From contig NZ_FXTN01000014.1 in the NCBI RefSeq assembly GCF_900182595.1, positions 1 through 64,000 on the forward strand: a DNA stretch of 64,000 nucleotides. The letters run 5' to 3'. The translations under genes were made by a program, and so were the position numbers. This document shows, piece after piece, positions 16,134 to 24,980 of the stretch. Source of the DNA: Pedobacter westerhofensis (GTDB lineage Bacteria; Bacteroidota; Bacteroidia; Sphingobacteriales; Sphingobacteriaceae). The notes under the pieces were generated by a model. The model was not told where the DNA came from and made no database searches. It saw nothing but the letters and a program-made list of their open reading frames with translations. The number at the start of each line of letters is the position of its first letter. Positions within the stretch are counted from its first letter, which is position 1.

Positions 16134-17102
16134 ATGAAAGCAGCAGTTTATTATGAAAACGGAGGACCCGAGGTTTTCCGTTTGGAAGAAGTACCGGCCC
16201 CGGTTCCGCAAATCGATGAAATCCTGATCCGTATTCACAGTATCAGCATTGAAGGGGGAGATCTGATCTCCCGCGAAATGCTTCCCCTTGAAGCTATTCC
16301 AACTATCGTAGGGTATCAGTCGGCAGGTACTATTGTGGCAATGGGTGATAGTGTAACAGGCTTTAGCATTGGGCAGCGTGTTTTGGCGAACAGCCGCTCC
16401 GGCTCTCATGCAGAATACATTGCCGTTGAGGCCAGCAGGGTATGGGCAATATCCGATCAGATGAGTTTTGAAATTGCCGCGGCGGTGCCGGTGATCTTTT
16501 TCACCGCGCATGAATGCCTCTTTACTTTTGGCCGTTTGCAGGCCGGCCAGACTGTACTGATTCATGGTGGGTCTGGAGCATTGGGCTTAGCTGCGATCCA
16601 AATTGCAAAAAAAGCAGGTGCCCGGATAATTACTACCGGGTCAGACGATGATAAACTGGAGCGGTTGAGAGCCTTTGGTGCCGATTATCAGGTCAATTAC
16701 CGGAAGGATGATTTTGTTGAGGAGGTGATGAAAATCACGAATGGTAGGGGAGTGGACCTTGTACTGGATTCTGTAGGCGGATCCAACCTGGCAAGAAGTA
16801 TCCAATCGGTACGGTTTAGGGGCATAGTCACTTTTGTGGGAGGCACAGGCCGGGACCAGACACCGCTTGATCCGTATCTGCTCTGGCCAAAAAATGTAAG
16901 CCTCTCAGGAGTCTTTATCCCCATGACGATAGAGTTTGAACGCCAAAGGCTGCATGATGTAGTCTCCGCATACCTGCAGGACATCGCAGAATCTAAATAC
17001 CAGGTGGTGCTGGACAAAACCTTTAGCCTGAATGAAGTGACGGAAGCGCATCAGTATATACTGGACAAGAAGGCATTTGGCAGAGTGATTATGCAGCCAT
17101 AA
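16134..17102 (+). CDS. Zinc-independent NADPH:quinone oxidoreductase (MDR family)
   Basis: A 322-residue medium-chain dehydrogenase/reductase. It has the quinone-oxidoreductase N-terminus (MKAAVYYENGGPEVF), a GroES-like domain without the zinc-ligand Cys set, and the NADPH-binding loop HGGSGALGLAAIQIAK near residue 143. The SVGG and TFVGG turns are typical of QOR/zeta-crystallin. It reduces quinones or enoyl-type electrophiles. It is divergent from the HxlR regulator at 15472. Confidence 0.9.
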   Translation: MKAAVYYENGGPEVFRLEEVPAPVPQIDEILIRIHSISIEGGDLISREMLPLEAIPTIVGYQSAGTIVAMGDSVTGFSIGQRVLANSRSGSHAEYIAVEASRVWAISDQMSFEIAAAVPVIFFTAHECLFTFGRLQAGQTVLIHGGSGALGLAAIQIAKKAGARIITTGSDDDKLERLRAFGADYQVNYRKDDFVEEVMKITNGRGVDLVLDSVGGSNLARSIQSVRFRGIVTFVGGTGRDQTPLDPYLLWPKNVSLSGVFIPMTIEFERQRLHDVVSAYLQDIAESKYQVVLDKTFSLNEVTEAHQYILDKKAFGRVIMQP

Positions 17103-17109
17103 TTAAAAA

Positions 17110-17137
17110 GGGTCAGGCCATTTCACTGACCTGACCC
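17110..17137 (-). terminator. Terminator between convergent genes
   Basis: The stem GGGTCAGG / CCTGACCC has a 12-base loop. On the minus strand it is followed by CTTTTTAATT, so it mainly ends the thioredoxin-like transcript. On the plus strand there is no T run. Confidence 0.75.
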
Positions 17138-17157
17138 TGATGACTGTTTTCTGTGGA

Positions 17158-17718
17158 TTAACGGCTGGCAATCTGTTCTTTGCTCAGCCCATCTACCGCC
17201 TGCACCAGCTTGCTGAACTCTTCCTTATCATATAAGCGTGTTAAAAACCTAATTTTACCTTGTCTGTCAATAACTACATTTCTGGTTACACCAGCTTTTT
17301 TGTCGGCAAATTTCTGGAAAATTTCTGCTCCCGGATCCAGGGCCAGCGGATAACTGATTTTGATGTCTTTGTGAAATTTCTGAACAGTAGCCAATGGCTC
17401 GTCACGGTCTACTCCAATCAGGACAACGTCTTTATCCTTATAAGCCTGCCAGATGTCGCTTTCCAGATAGGGCATTTCCTCGCGGCATACCGTACACCAG
17501 GACGCTGTAAACTGCAGGATGACGATCTTTCCTTTAAGTTCTTTTAATGAAGTTTTAGTACCGTTTTGAAGTACAAGATCAAAGTTGTCCGGCGCCTGAT
17601 CACCAACCTTAACCAGATAGCCCCTGCTGTCGCTGTTCGGGTTATCAAATGTCTTTTCCTGCGCAGACGAGGCAAGTGTTGCCAGGGCAATGGCAAGTGT
17701 AAAAAATATCTTTTTCAT
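17158..17718 (-). CDS. TlpA-like thioredoxin-fold protein, exported
   Basis: A 186-residue redoxin with a signal peptide ending near ASSAQ (residue 20), so it acts in the periplasm. The active site is SWCTVC (Cys75, Cys78), followed by the AhpC/TSA-type fold with the peroxiredoxin-like D-R-D segment (VDRDEP) and the cis-Pro region GVTRNVVID. TlpA/ResA-like proteins reduce disulfides, for example in cytochrome c maturation; no such genes are adjacent. A 13-bp palindrome lies at 17769-17781 in its upstream region. Confidence 0.88.
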   Translation of the reverse strand: MKKIFFTLAIALATLASSAQEKTFDNPNSDSRGYLVKVGDQAPDNFDLVLQNGTKTSLKELKGKIVILQFTASWCTVCREEMPYLESDIWQAYKDKDVVLIGVDRDEPLATVQKFHKDIKISYPLALDPGAEIFQKFADKKAGVTRNVVIDRQGKIRFLTRLYDKEEFSKLVQAVDGLSKEQIASR

Positions 17719-17768
17719 GATCTGTAAAATATCGGGTGAGGATAGGTTAATTAGGTACTCTTAATGTA

Positions 17769-17781
17769 TACTAATTTAGTA
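17769..17781. promoter_or_regulatory. Palindrome TACTAA-T-TTAGTA
   Basis: A perfect 13-bp palindrome 51 bp upstream of the thioredoxin-like gene (minus strand). A related but not identical palindrome, TCTACT-ATTTC-AGTAGA, lies at 59939-59955. Function is open. Confidence 0.3.
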
Positions 17782-17929
17782 GTACAAATTAAGGCAATAG
17801 TCTTTTCTTATCCAATTAATCTTGAATTTATTTACATTATTTTGTGAAAAGTGTCATAATGATATCATCGTTGCTGGTTGGGATGCCAGCAGGCAGGCCT
17901 GCTCCGCGAGCATCTCCTGAAAGACAAAT

Positions 17930-18808
17930 TTAAAAATGGTGCTTATCCAGCATCACCTTTCTGTATTGCTCCGGGCTCACACTGTTGTGCTTTTTAAAGT
18001 GACGGGAAAAGTAAGAGAAGTCCTGAAAACCTAATTCATCGGCAATTTGTCCTACAGGAATATGGCTTTGCACCAACATTCTTTTTGCTTCCAGGATAAT
18101 GCGCTCCCTGATAAATTCACTTGCAGTTTTACCTGCTGCTTTCTTAACGGCCTCATTTAGATAATGGGGAGTAATGCAGAGCGCAGAACCATAAAATGAT
18201 AACTGATGCGCTGTACGGAAATGCCTTTCAACGAGGATTCTAAACTTATCAAAAACCAGTATGTGTGCGCCAATAACGGTATTGCTGGTCTGCTGGTCAA
18301 AATATTTGCGCTGCAGCACCTCAAAAAATACATAAAGCAGGGAACTGATCACCATTTTTGAGAAATCTGTTCTTGCAAACTCCTGATAAATCAGCTTTAG
18401 TACCGGCTCCAGTGTTTCTTTGCTCTCTTCATCCAGTACAATTCCCGGATTTTTATAACTGTTATGGAGAAATGCCAGCTTGCGTAGGGCTTCTTTGTTG
18501 GTGAAATTTAAAATAAAAAATTCCTCTGAGAACATAATGCTGTCGCCCTGCACCGACTGATATTCTTCAAAATGATGTGTTTGCCCGGGCGACATGAAAT
18601 AGATCGTGTCGCGGGAGAGTTCCAGTTCCTGATTATCTACAAAATGTTTGGTACTTCCCTGTCTGATCCATAGCATTTCATAAAAGCTGTGTTTATGTGG
18701 CCACACAAAAGGCGCAGGCCTGTTCAGCTGCTGAAAGGGAACAATTACAAACTGATTTTCTTTTGTATAAAAAGGCGAGAAATCTTTGATATCATAGACA
18801 GGGATCAT
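17930..18808 (-). CDS. AraC-family regulator
   Basis: A 292-residue protein with an N-terminal cupin-type sensor domain (PHKHSFYEMLWIRQG..., SPGQTHHFE) and two C-terminal HTH motifs (GQIADELGFQDFSYFSRHFKK carries the second). It is divergent from the flavin oxidase/dipeptidase genes at 18952-21404, which are likely targets. The 210-bp gap behind it, towards the thioredoxin gene, holds only a 16-bp palindrome AGCAGGC-AG-GCCTGCT at 17888-17903. Confidence 0.9.
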   Translation of the reverse strand: MIPVYDIKDFSPFYTKENQFVIVPFQQLNRPAPFVWPHKHSFYEMLWIRQGSTKHFVDNQELELSRDTIYFMSPGQTHHFEEYQSVQGDSIMFSEEFFILNFTNKEALRKLAFLHNSYKNPGIVLDEESKETLEPVLKLIYQEFARTDFSKMVISSLLYVFFEVLQRKYFDQQTSNTVIGAHILVFDKFRILVERHFRTAHQLSFYGSALCITPHYLNEAVKKAAGKTASEFIRERIILEAKRMLVQSHIPVGQIADELGFQDFSYFSRHFKKHNSVSPEQYRKVMLDKHHF

Positions 18809-18951
18809 AATTTGGTGTCGATTTTCTAACCAGAATTTGCAGGTTGGCAGCTAAGATAAGAAAAGTACCATTGAAGATACGATTTATACTAACGGCAATT
18901 GAACGGGCGTACTATCTTTAAAATTTTAAATTACACCAAAAATATAACTGT

Positions 18952-20115
18952 ATGTCATATGGACAATTAGGCTTTGATCCACGTTACCCTTCTATTGGCG
19001 ACCTGAAAAAAAAAGCAAAAAAACGTATTCCTAAATTCGCATTCGACTATCTGGAAGGTGGCTGCAATGAGGAAGTTAATCTCTCAAAAAATGAAAGAGA
19101 TTTCCATGATGTAGAGATGATGCCGCAATATCTGCAAAATTATGCGGGTGTCGATATCAGTGCCGAATTGTTTGGCCATCGCTATGATGCTCCTTTCGGC
19201 ATATCGCCGATTGGCCTGCAGGGACTGATGTGGCCAAATGCCTCAGAAATCCTGGCCAAAGCGGCTGTTAAACATAATGTGCCATTTATTTTAAGTACTG
19301 TGGGGACCAGCAGTATTGAGCGGATTGCCGAAGTAACTTCAGGGAAATTCTGGTTCCAATTGTATCATCCTGCTAAAACTGAGATGCGCGATGATATCCT
19401 GCAAAGACTGAAAGATGTGGAATGCCCTGTTCTGGTGGTACTCGTTGACGTCCCGTCATTTGGATTCCGTTACCGGGAAATTAAGGCAGGGTTATCTATG
19501 CCGCCTAAGATGAACATCAGAAATGTGTTCCAGTCGGCCATCCGACCACAATGGTCTTTTGAAACCCTGACCACCGGTATTCCGGAATTCGCTACTTTAA
19601 AAAAGTATATGGAAAAAGGCCTGGATATGGGGCAACTGGGGCAGTTTATGAATGCTTCTTTTGATAAGCGGGTCGATATGAACAAGATTTCAGCGATCAG
19701 GGATAAATGGAAAGGTAAGCTGGTCCTGAAAGGAATTGTAAGTGACCAGGATACCGAGAAAGCAATTGCGCTGGGAGCAGATGGAATTATTGTATCCAAC
19801 CATGGTGGGAGGCAGATCGATGCCGGCGAGTCCTCAATCCGGTCGTTGGGAAACCTTTCCGGGAAATATAAGGACAAAATCACTGTTATGATGGATGGCG
19901 GCATCCGTTCCGGTCCAGATATCGCGAGGGCAATTGCCAGTGGTGCTGAGTTCACTTTTATGGGCAGGCCATTTATGTACGGTGCTGCTGCATTGGGCAA
20001 ACAGGGTGGTGATCATACGATTGGTCTTTTTAAAGCACAGTTTAAACAGGCAATGGAACAATTGTGCTGTGAAACGATTGCAGGCTTACCTGGTACGCTG
20101 ATCAAATACAAATAG
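18952..20115 (+). CDS. FMN-dependent alpha-hydroxy-acid oxidizing protein
   Basis: A 387-residue member of the lactate dehydrogenase/glycolate oxidase/lactate monooxygenase family. It has the FMN-binding core GISPIGLQGLMWP and the catalytic base His284 in SNHGGRQ, where the Arg binds the substrate carboxylate. The phosphate-binding MDGGIRSGPDI and GRPFMYG are also present. It oxidises a 2-hydroxy acid to the 2-oxo acid; which acid is not clear. A dipeptidase gene follows on the same strand after a hairpin, and an AraC regulator is divergent. Confidence 0.9.
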   Translation: MSYGQLGFDPRYPSIGDLKKKAKKRIPKFAFDYLEGGCNEEVNLSKNERDFHDVEMMPQYLQNYAGVDISAELFGHRYDAPFGISPIGLQGLMWPNASEILAKAAVKHNVPFILSTVGTSSIERIAEVTSGKFWFQLYHPAKTEMRDDILQRLKDVECPVLVVLVDVPSFGFRYREIKAGLSMPPKMNIRNVFQSAIRPQWSFETLTTGIPEFATLKKYMEKGLDMGQLGQFMNASFDKRVDMNKISAIRDKWKGKLVLKGIVSDQDTEKAIALGADGIIVSNHGGRQIDAGESSIRSLGNLSGKYKDKITVMMDGGIRSGPDIARAIASGAEFTFMGRPFMYGAAALGKQGGDHTIGLFKAQFKQAMEQLCCETIAGLPGTLIKYK

Positions 20116-20214
20116 TTCTTCCTGGATTTTAAAATTGGTTTTCGTCGGTGAATACAGGATGAACGACGATTTTGGTCGATGGTTTTAACAGTACTTCATA
20201 TATTCGAATACTAT

Positions 20215-20241
20215 ACCGGCAGGGCTATAGATCCTGCCGGT
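20215..20241 (+). promoter_or_regulatory. 9-bp GC-rich hairpin just before the dipeptidase gene
   Basis: The stem ACCGGCAGG / CCTGCCGGT with a 9-base loop ends 18 bp before the ATG at 20259. It has no T run. It may be a 3'-end structure of the oxidase mRNA or a structure affecting initiation of the next gene. Confidence 0.5.
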
Positions 20242-20258
20242 GATCTAATATTTAAATA

Positions 20259-21404
20259 ATGAAGAAGTTTCAACCCAATTGGTCCCGCCGGCAGTTTCTT
20301 TCGGCTGCTGGTATCGCAACCGCAGGAACCGCTATGATGATGAGCCCTCTGGCAGCATGGGCGATTGAAGAGATTGACCCCCGTATAGCAAAAATCGTAG
20401 CTGATACCATGGGTATTGATACACACAATCATATTGATGTGCCGTTGAACACAGCTGAATTGCCCGGTCCAAAAATAGATCTGGCAGCTGAGATGAAACG
20501 TTCAGGTTTATCGGCCATCTGCATGACCTTCGCAACGGATTATCAGAAGGGAGATGCTTATGAGCGTTTTCTCAACGGATTGACCGCAATGGATGAGCAG
20601 CTGAAAGTTAACGGTTTGCAGCGTGCATTCACATTGCGGGATCTTCAAAAGGCTCACAGAAATCACCATCCAGCCGTAATCCAGTCCGTAGAAGGTGCTC
20701 ATTTTCTTGAGGGACATTTGGACAGGCTTTCAGTGGCCTATAACCGCGGTCTGCGGGTCTTAACACTTCTGCACGACAGCGATGCCAATGTGCCACTGGG
20801 TGACGTTTTTACAAATCCAATCCATTACGGAGGTTTGACATCTTTTGGAGCAAATGTGATCAGGGAATGCAACAGGCTGGGTATCCTTGTGGACCTTTCA
20901 CATGCCAACGTGCCAACAGTAACCGCTGCACTCAAAGTGGCAAGTCATCCTTTACTCGTTTCACATACTGGCCTTGATACTCAACTGGGACAGAATGAAA
21001 CTATGGCGCGCATGATGCGCCCCAGGCTGATCAGTAAGGAACATGCGAAATTTTTGGCCAGTACCGGAAGTGTAATTGGTGTTTGGACGCATCTGGCGGA
21101 TACTGCGCTGGAGTATGCACAAAATATCCGTGCAATGGTTGATGTGGTCGGAATAGATCATGTTTGCATTGGAACAGATACGAAGCTCACTCCGGCATAT
21201 CATCCGCCTGGAGATAAACGGGGTGGTGCCGGCGGCAAAATGGGCGGCGGATCCAATGAAACCTGGCCCGATCAGAAATTTGGCTTCTATTATACTGTAG
21301 TTGATGCACTACTCAAAACCGGCTTCAACCGCGATGAAATTGGCAGGATCGGCGGCGGTAATTTCTGCAGGGTATTTGATGCCGCTACCAAAGGCCATCA
21401 TTAA
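20259..21404 (+). CDS. Peptidase M19 (membrane dipeptidase family), Tat-exported
   Basis: A 381-residue zinc dipeptidase. The N-terminus has a twin-arginine signal (SRRQFL, then a hydrophobic stretch ending AAWA near residue 35), so it is exported folded. Zinc-site motifs of the renal-dipeptidase family are seen: DTHNHID (His56, His58), the bridging Glu in VEGAHF, VDLSHAN, SHTG and GTD. Family members cleave dipeptides or act on D-amino-acid and beta-lactam substrates. It is preceded by the flavin oxidase on the same strand. Confidence 0.9.
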   Translation: MKKFQPNWSRRQFLSAAGIATAGTAMMMSPLAAWAIEEIDPRIAKIVADTMGIDTHNHIDVPLNTAELPGPKIDLAAEMKRSGLSAICMTFATDYQKGDAYERFLNGLTAMDEQLKVNGLQRAFTLRDLQKAHRNHHPAVIQSVEGAHFLEGHLDRLSVAYNRGLRVLTLLHDSDANVPLGDVFTNPIHYGGLTSFGANVIRECNRLGILVDLSHANVPTVTAALKVASHPLLVSHTGLDTQLGQNETMARMMRPRLISKEHAKFLASTGSVIGVWTHLADTALEYAQNIRAMVDVVGIDHVCIGTDTKLTPAYHPPGDKRGGAGGKMGGGSNETWPDQKFGFYYTVVDALLKTGFNRDEIGRIGGGNFCRVFDAATKGHH

Positions 21405-21414
21405 GGTTAAGTTG

Positions 21415-21864
21415 CCAAAATTCCATTTGCCTTAGCCGGGATGTAAGATCCCGGTTATCGCTTCAGCATAATCCCATAGTTTGACGGCTGCGGCTGTATC
21501 TTTTGCTCCATCGCTCACTATGGCAGAAGCAGGTTATCCCCGCAATTCATACAAGCCATCAGGCCCTTAATAGTCGTTTCCCTCTACCTATGCTGAAGTT
21601 GCAGCATAAAGTGCGGGAAGTGCCCCCTGCCAGGCCGGCATCAGCTCACCATACTTTTCTATCGCCGCTATGTAGTCCAGCGGATCCATGTATCTGATTA
21701 CATTACTTTCAGTAACCCCGGGATGGGCTGCCATAGAAATAATGTCGTATACGGGCAGGTCTTCTATCTTTGAAATGTCAAAATGCCCGGTGCTGATGAT
21801 GTTATCGTAAAGCGTTCCTTAGAGGGATTTGTAGAAATCTTCTGTCCGCATAAAACCTTTCATG
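21415..21864 (-). pseudogene. Remnant of a short-chain dehydrogenase with four in-frame stops
   Basis: On the minus strand one continuous frame from 21864 reads as the C-terminal half of a retinol-dehydrogenase-like SDR: MAAHPGVTESNVI, ALPALYAATS, VEGNDY, GPDGLYELRG and KLWDYAEAITGI. It has stops after codon 14 (TAA), after ATSA (TAG), after GNDY (TAA) and after ELRG (TAA). Two of the stops fall where the family has Tyr (EYYGPDG, RGYP). No frameshift is needed. The Rossmann half is missing. This explains most of the 610 bp between the dipeptidase and the next SDR; two short plus-strand frames here are shadows. Confidence 0.75.
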
Positions 21865-21928
21865 ATATAAAATTACGAGAACTAAGTAAGCACTCCCCTC
21901 AGATATTTTTTATGACATTCTTCACAGT

Positions 21929-21944
21929 TGTGTCTAAAGACACA
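21929..21944. promoter_or_regulatory. Palindrome TGTGTCT-AA-AGACACA
   Basis: A perfect 16-bp palindrome (7-bp arms) 73 bp upstream of the SDR/hydrolase pair at 22018. It is a candidate operator; no matching copy was noticed elsewhere in the window. Confidence 0.5.
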
Positions 21945-22017
21945 GATTCAAAACCATTATCATTTTATGCCGTTGTCAGGTTATACTATTATTAAACAAT
22001 CAGTTTATAAAAATCAT

Positions 22018-22827
22018 ATGGACTTAAATATCAGCGGAAAAGTAGCCCTTATCACTGGCGGAGACTCAGGAATGGGACTGGCAACAGCAAAAATATTAGC
22101 AGCAGACGGCGTTAAAATTATTCTGTCGGATCTTGACGAAGAAAGCCTGAAGGATGCCGCGGCAGAACTTACAGCAGAGGTGAAAGATGTTAAGGTGAGT
22201 ACATTTGCGGCCAACCTGGCCGATAATGCCAGCGTTTTGAAACTTGCAGCATTTGCAGAGGAACAATATGGAGGAATAGATATCCTCATCAATTCTGCAG
22301 GTGCGAGAGGCGCTGCAGGAGATTTCCTTACGCTAACAGATGAGGACTGGCAGGAGACGATCAATACAGATCTGATGGGGGCGGTACGTGTGTGCCGCGC
22401 ATTTATTCCACAACTTCAAAAGAAAGGCTGGGGCAGGGTGATCCTGATTGCATCAGAGAATGCCTATCAGCCTTATGAAGAAGAAAGTCCTTATAATGCT
22501 TGTAAGGCGGGAATCATTAACCTTTCCAAATGTTTGTCGAGATCTTACTCCAAAGATGGATTGTTGTTCAATTGTGTGTCGCCAGCATTTATAGAAACAC
22601 CAATGACAGATGCAATGATGGACGATCTGGCAAAAGAACGTGGCGAAACGCGTGAGGAAGCAATCAAATGGTTCCTGAAGAATAAACGTCCTAATCTGGC
22701 GGTTGGCAGAAGGGGCAAACCGGAAGAAGTAGCAGCTGTGATCGCTTTTCTGGTTTCAGAACAGGCAAGTTTTGTAAACGGAGTAAATTACCGTGTTGAT
22801 GGCGGTGCAGTAGAGTCTGCCTTTTAG
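22018..22827 (+). CDS. Classical SDR, 3-oxoacyl reductase-like
   Basis: A 269-residue SDR. It has TGGDSGMG at 13-20, Asp38-type acidic residue after strand 2 (SDLDEE), which suggests NAD(H), NSAG, Ser146 and YNACK (Tyr159, Lys163), and a C-terminal tetramer segment ending VDGGAVESAF. I place the start at the ATG at 22018; the frame is open 90 bp further but through non-family sequence and the palindrome. An alpha/beta hydrolase follows after 3 bp, so both are one operon, perhaps a dehydrogenase plus lactone or ester hydrolase. Confidence 0.88.
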   Translation: MDLNISGKVALITGGDSGMGLATAKILAADGVKIILSDLDEESLKDAAAELTAEVKDVKVSTFAANLADNASVLKLAAFAEEQYGGIDILINSAGARGAAGDFLTLTDEDWQETINTDLMGAVRVCRAFIPQLQKKGWGRVILIASENAYQPYEEESPYNACKAGIINLSKCLSRSYSKDGLLFNCVSPAFIETPMTDAMMDDLAKERGETREEAIKWFLKNKRPNLAVGRRGKPEEVAAVIAFLVSEQASFVNGVNYRVDGGAVESAF

Positions 22828-22830
22828 ATC

Positions 22831-23577
22831 ATGGGAGAGCAGAATGAAAAACCAGCATTGGTATTTTTGCATTATTTCGGCGGTTCATCGCAAAGTTGGA
22901 AATGGGTAGCGCAGTTGCTATCCGATAGGTATCAGTGTATTTTGATCGACCAGCCGGGGTTTGGAACTGAACCTGCCCTGGCTACACCTTCGATCCAGAG
23001 TTTTGCGGGGCATATTGCGGAGCAACTGCAAAGCCTGAACATTACGGGTTATACACTTATCGGCCATTCCATGGGAGGTAAAATTGCGATGCAGATGGCA
23101 GTTGATGATCAGCGCGCAGAATTTGATCGTGTCAAGCGATTGATCCTGATTGCACCATCTCCACCCAGCACTGAACGAATGCCCAAAGAGGAACAGCTCA
23201 GAATGCTGATTCATCCTGATAGGGAGCAGGCGGAAACTACTGTGAAAAACGGAACGATAAAATCACTGGCTGCAGAACAGCACGATCTTGCAGTCTACAC
23301 TCAGATGATTGTCGAAGAAACAACCTGGCGCTGGTGGATTAAGGAGGGGATCAACCATTCGATAGCTGATGCAGTCAGAGAGCTTCAGATTCCCATCACC
23401 CTGATCGCGTCAAAAGACGATCCTGCGGTAACCTATCAAATGACTACAGAAGATGCTATTCCGAATCTACCTTTGCATACTAAGATGATATCAACAGAAG
23501 GTATCGGGCACTTGTTTCCTCTGGAAGATGCCGACTGGACTGCAGCGCAGATATCAGCTATTGAAAGTACAGTATGA
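22831..23577 (+). CDS. Alpha/beta hydrolase
   Basis: A 248-residue cytosolic alpha/beta hydrolase with an oxyanion-region HYFGGSS, nucleophile elbow GHSMGG (Ser80), and catalytic His in GIGHLFPLE near the C-terminus. It starts 3 bp after the SDR stop and is clearly co-transcribed. The pair suggests sequential oxidation and hydrolysis of one substrate; the substrate is unknown. It ends 5 bp before the convergent esterase. Confidence 0.87.
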   Translation: MGEQNEKPALVFLHYFGGSSQSWKWVAQLLSDRYQCILIDQPGFGTEPALATPSIQSFAGHIAEQLQSLNITGYTLIGHSMGGKIAMQMAVDDQRAEFDRVKRLILIAPSPPSTERMPKEEQLRMLIHPDREQAETTVKNGTIKSLAAEQHDLAVYTQMIVEETTWRWWIKEGINHSIADAVRELQIPITLIASKDDPAVTYQMTTEDAIPNLPLHTKMISTEGIGHLFPLEDADWTAAQISAIESTV

Positions 23578-23582
23578 TTTGA

Positions 23583-24488
23583 TTACTTTGGTTTGTTTGC
23601 TGTATAACCTTTATAAAGAAAATGCAGGGCGTCATATTCTGCAATCAAGGGAACAGAGCCATGATCATCGTCTTTGTAATATTTATAGCTGTACTGGAGT
23701 CCGCTGCCGGAATGGTTCCTGATCACTTTGTTCAGCGCAAGTATAGCTCTGATATGTTCGGTATCTCCTGTGGTATCGCTAAGCACTTTCGTGGTATCCA
23801 TACCTGAGGCCATTGTATTTGCTATACCCAGAAACAATGACTTCCCGAGTAATTTTTTATCCGTCATTGCTGATGGTGTTTCCTTTAGTAACTTCCTGCT
23901 ATCCCACCACATACTTGGGTCAATAGCCACATACTGGTTAAATAACTCCGGATGGTGGATCATGATATTCATTACGGTGAGACCGCCAAATGAATGCCCT
24001 ATGATTGACCGCTGAGGCGAGGGAGCATAAAGAGAATCAATATGTGGCATCAGTTCTTTTTCGATGAAGGCTACAAATTTCTCGCCGCCTCCGGATTTCT
24101 TAAACATTGGATATTTTTTACCCTCAGGACCGGTCAGTGCATTTGTAGGAGTCAGATCCCTTGTTCTGTCTTTATTGGGTATTCCCACCACGATCATCTC
24201 TGGCAGTACAGAATTGCCATTGATCTCGCTGAGTTGCTGGATCATGCCGGTAACGGAACTGAAATGACTTTCAGCATCCAGCAAGTACAGTATCGGATAG
24301 TGTTGCTTTTGATATTTGATATCGCTGGCAGAGGAGGGCAGGTAAATCCAGATCTTTCTGTCCTCGTTTAAAATCCTGGAATGCAAACTATCCACCTTGC
24401 CAATAATCAGATTGCCATTTTTTACAGTTTGTGCAGTAGCGGTAAAAACAGCGCACAGGAATAATATGATAAGCTGGAAGTTTTTCAT
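23583..24488 (-). CDS. Exported esterase-D-like alpha/beta hydrolase
   Basis: A protein of about 301 residues with a signal peptide (LCAVFTATAQ, cleavage near residue 20), so it is periplasmic or secreted. The esterase-D/IroE-like fold shows ILYLLDAESHF, the elbow IIGHSFGG (Ser166), and His in DDDHGSVP. Relatives hydrolyse siderophore esters or acyl esters. The ATG at 24488 is chosen; one at 24497 is 9 bp further upstream. It is convergent with the SDR/hydrolase pair. Confidence 0.87.
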   Translation of the reverse strand: MKNFQLIILFLCAVFTATAQTVKNGNLIIGKVDSLHSRILNEDRKIWIYLPSSASDIKYQKQHYPILYLLDAESHFSSVTGMIQQLSEINGNSVLPEMIVVGIPNKDRTRDLTPTNALTGPEGKKYPMFKKSGGGEKFVAFIEKELMPHIDSLYAPSPQRSIIGHSFGGLTVMNIMIHHPELFNQYVAIDPSMWWDSRKLLKETPSAMTDKKLLGKSLFLGIANTMASGMDTTKVLSDTTGDTEHIRAILALNKVIRNHSGSGLQYSYKYYKDDDHGSVPLIAEYDALHFLYKGYTANKPK

Positions 24489-24594
24489 TTGGAACATAAA
24501 TTTTGGTCAGCAAATGACCAGGGTCTAAGGTATTTAAAAATTGGCAATTAAATAAATGAACTGATCTTGGCACCATTTTTAGACATAACTAAGT

Positions 24595-24888
24595 ATGACA
24601 GCTATAAAAAACATCCAACCCTTAAGTCCGGAAGCAGTATTTGATCTTTTAAAAGTAGAATTCTCTGAATACGTAAACAATGCACTGGGTTCTAACCTGA
24701 GTGTAGAATTTGCACATGTTGCCGATATCGTTAACATCTCTTTTCCTGAAGTTATTGAAGGAACAGTTTTCACGCTGACTGTATCTGATGACAGTATTGA
24801 GGTTTCAAAAAATGAGACTGAAGGAGATTACAATACAGATTTGCTTGAAGAACAGCTAAACGAATTTCTGGCTGTTAAAGCAGGATAG
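24595..24888 (+). CDS. Small acidic protein of unknown function
   Basis: A 97-residue acidic protein with no signal or membrane segment. It has an N-terminal helix (PEAVFDLLKVEFSEYVNNAL), a beta-like middle (VNISFPEVIEGTVFTLTVSDDSIEVS) and an acidic C-terminal helix. No family was recognised. A clean terminator follows, which supports a real monocistronic gene. Confidence 0.65.
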   Translation: MTAIKNIQPLSPEAVFDLLKVEFSEYVNNALGSNLSVEFAHVADIVNISFPEVIEGTVFTLTVSDDSIEVSKNETEGDYNTDLLEEQLNEFLAVKAG

Positions 24889-24936
24889 TTTGGTCTGCAG
24901 ATTATGATATAATTTGATCAGTACAGAATGATCTGA

Positions 24937-24972
24937 TGAAAAAGTGCTAAGAAATAACTTAGCACTTTTTTT
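24937..24972. terminator. Bidirectional rho-independent terminator
   Basis: The stem AAGTGCTAAG / CTTAGCACTT (24942-24951, 24958-24967) has an AAATAA loop, seven T after it and an A run before it. It serves the small protein gene and the convergent ABC transporter gene. Confidence 0.9.
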
Positions 24973-24980
24973 GTGACGAT

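Noticed and set aside
17888..17903. AGCAGGC-AG-GCCTGCT palindrome as a terminator of the AraC gene
   Set aside because: The 2-base centre is too short for a hairpin loop and no T run follows; left unassigned.
19470..20000. 176-codon minus-strand open frame
   Set aside because: It is antisense to the FMN oxidase gene; Pro/Ser-rich shadow.
5960..21864. Stop-codon reassignment (amber or ochre read as an amino acid)
   Set aside because: TAA and TAG end many intact genes in the window; the in-frame stops occur only in two SDR genes of a redundant group.
21503..21995. Two short plus-strand frames between dipeptidase and SDR
   Set aside because: The minus strand carries a recognisable SDR remnant over the same bases; the plus frames have no family sequence.
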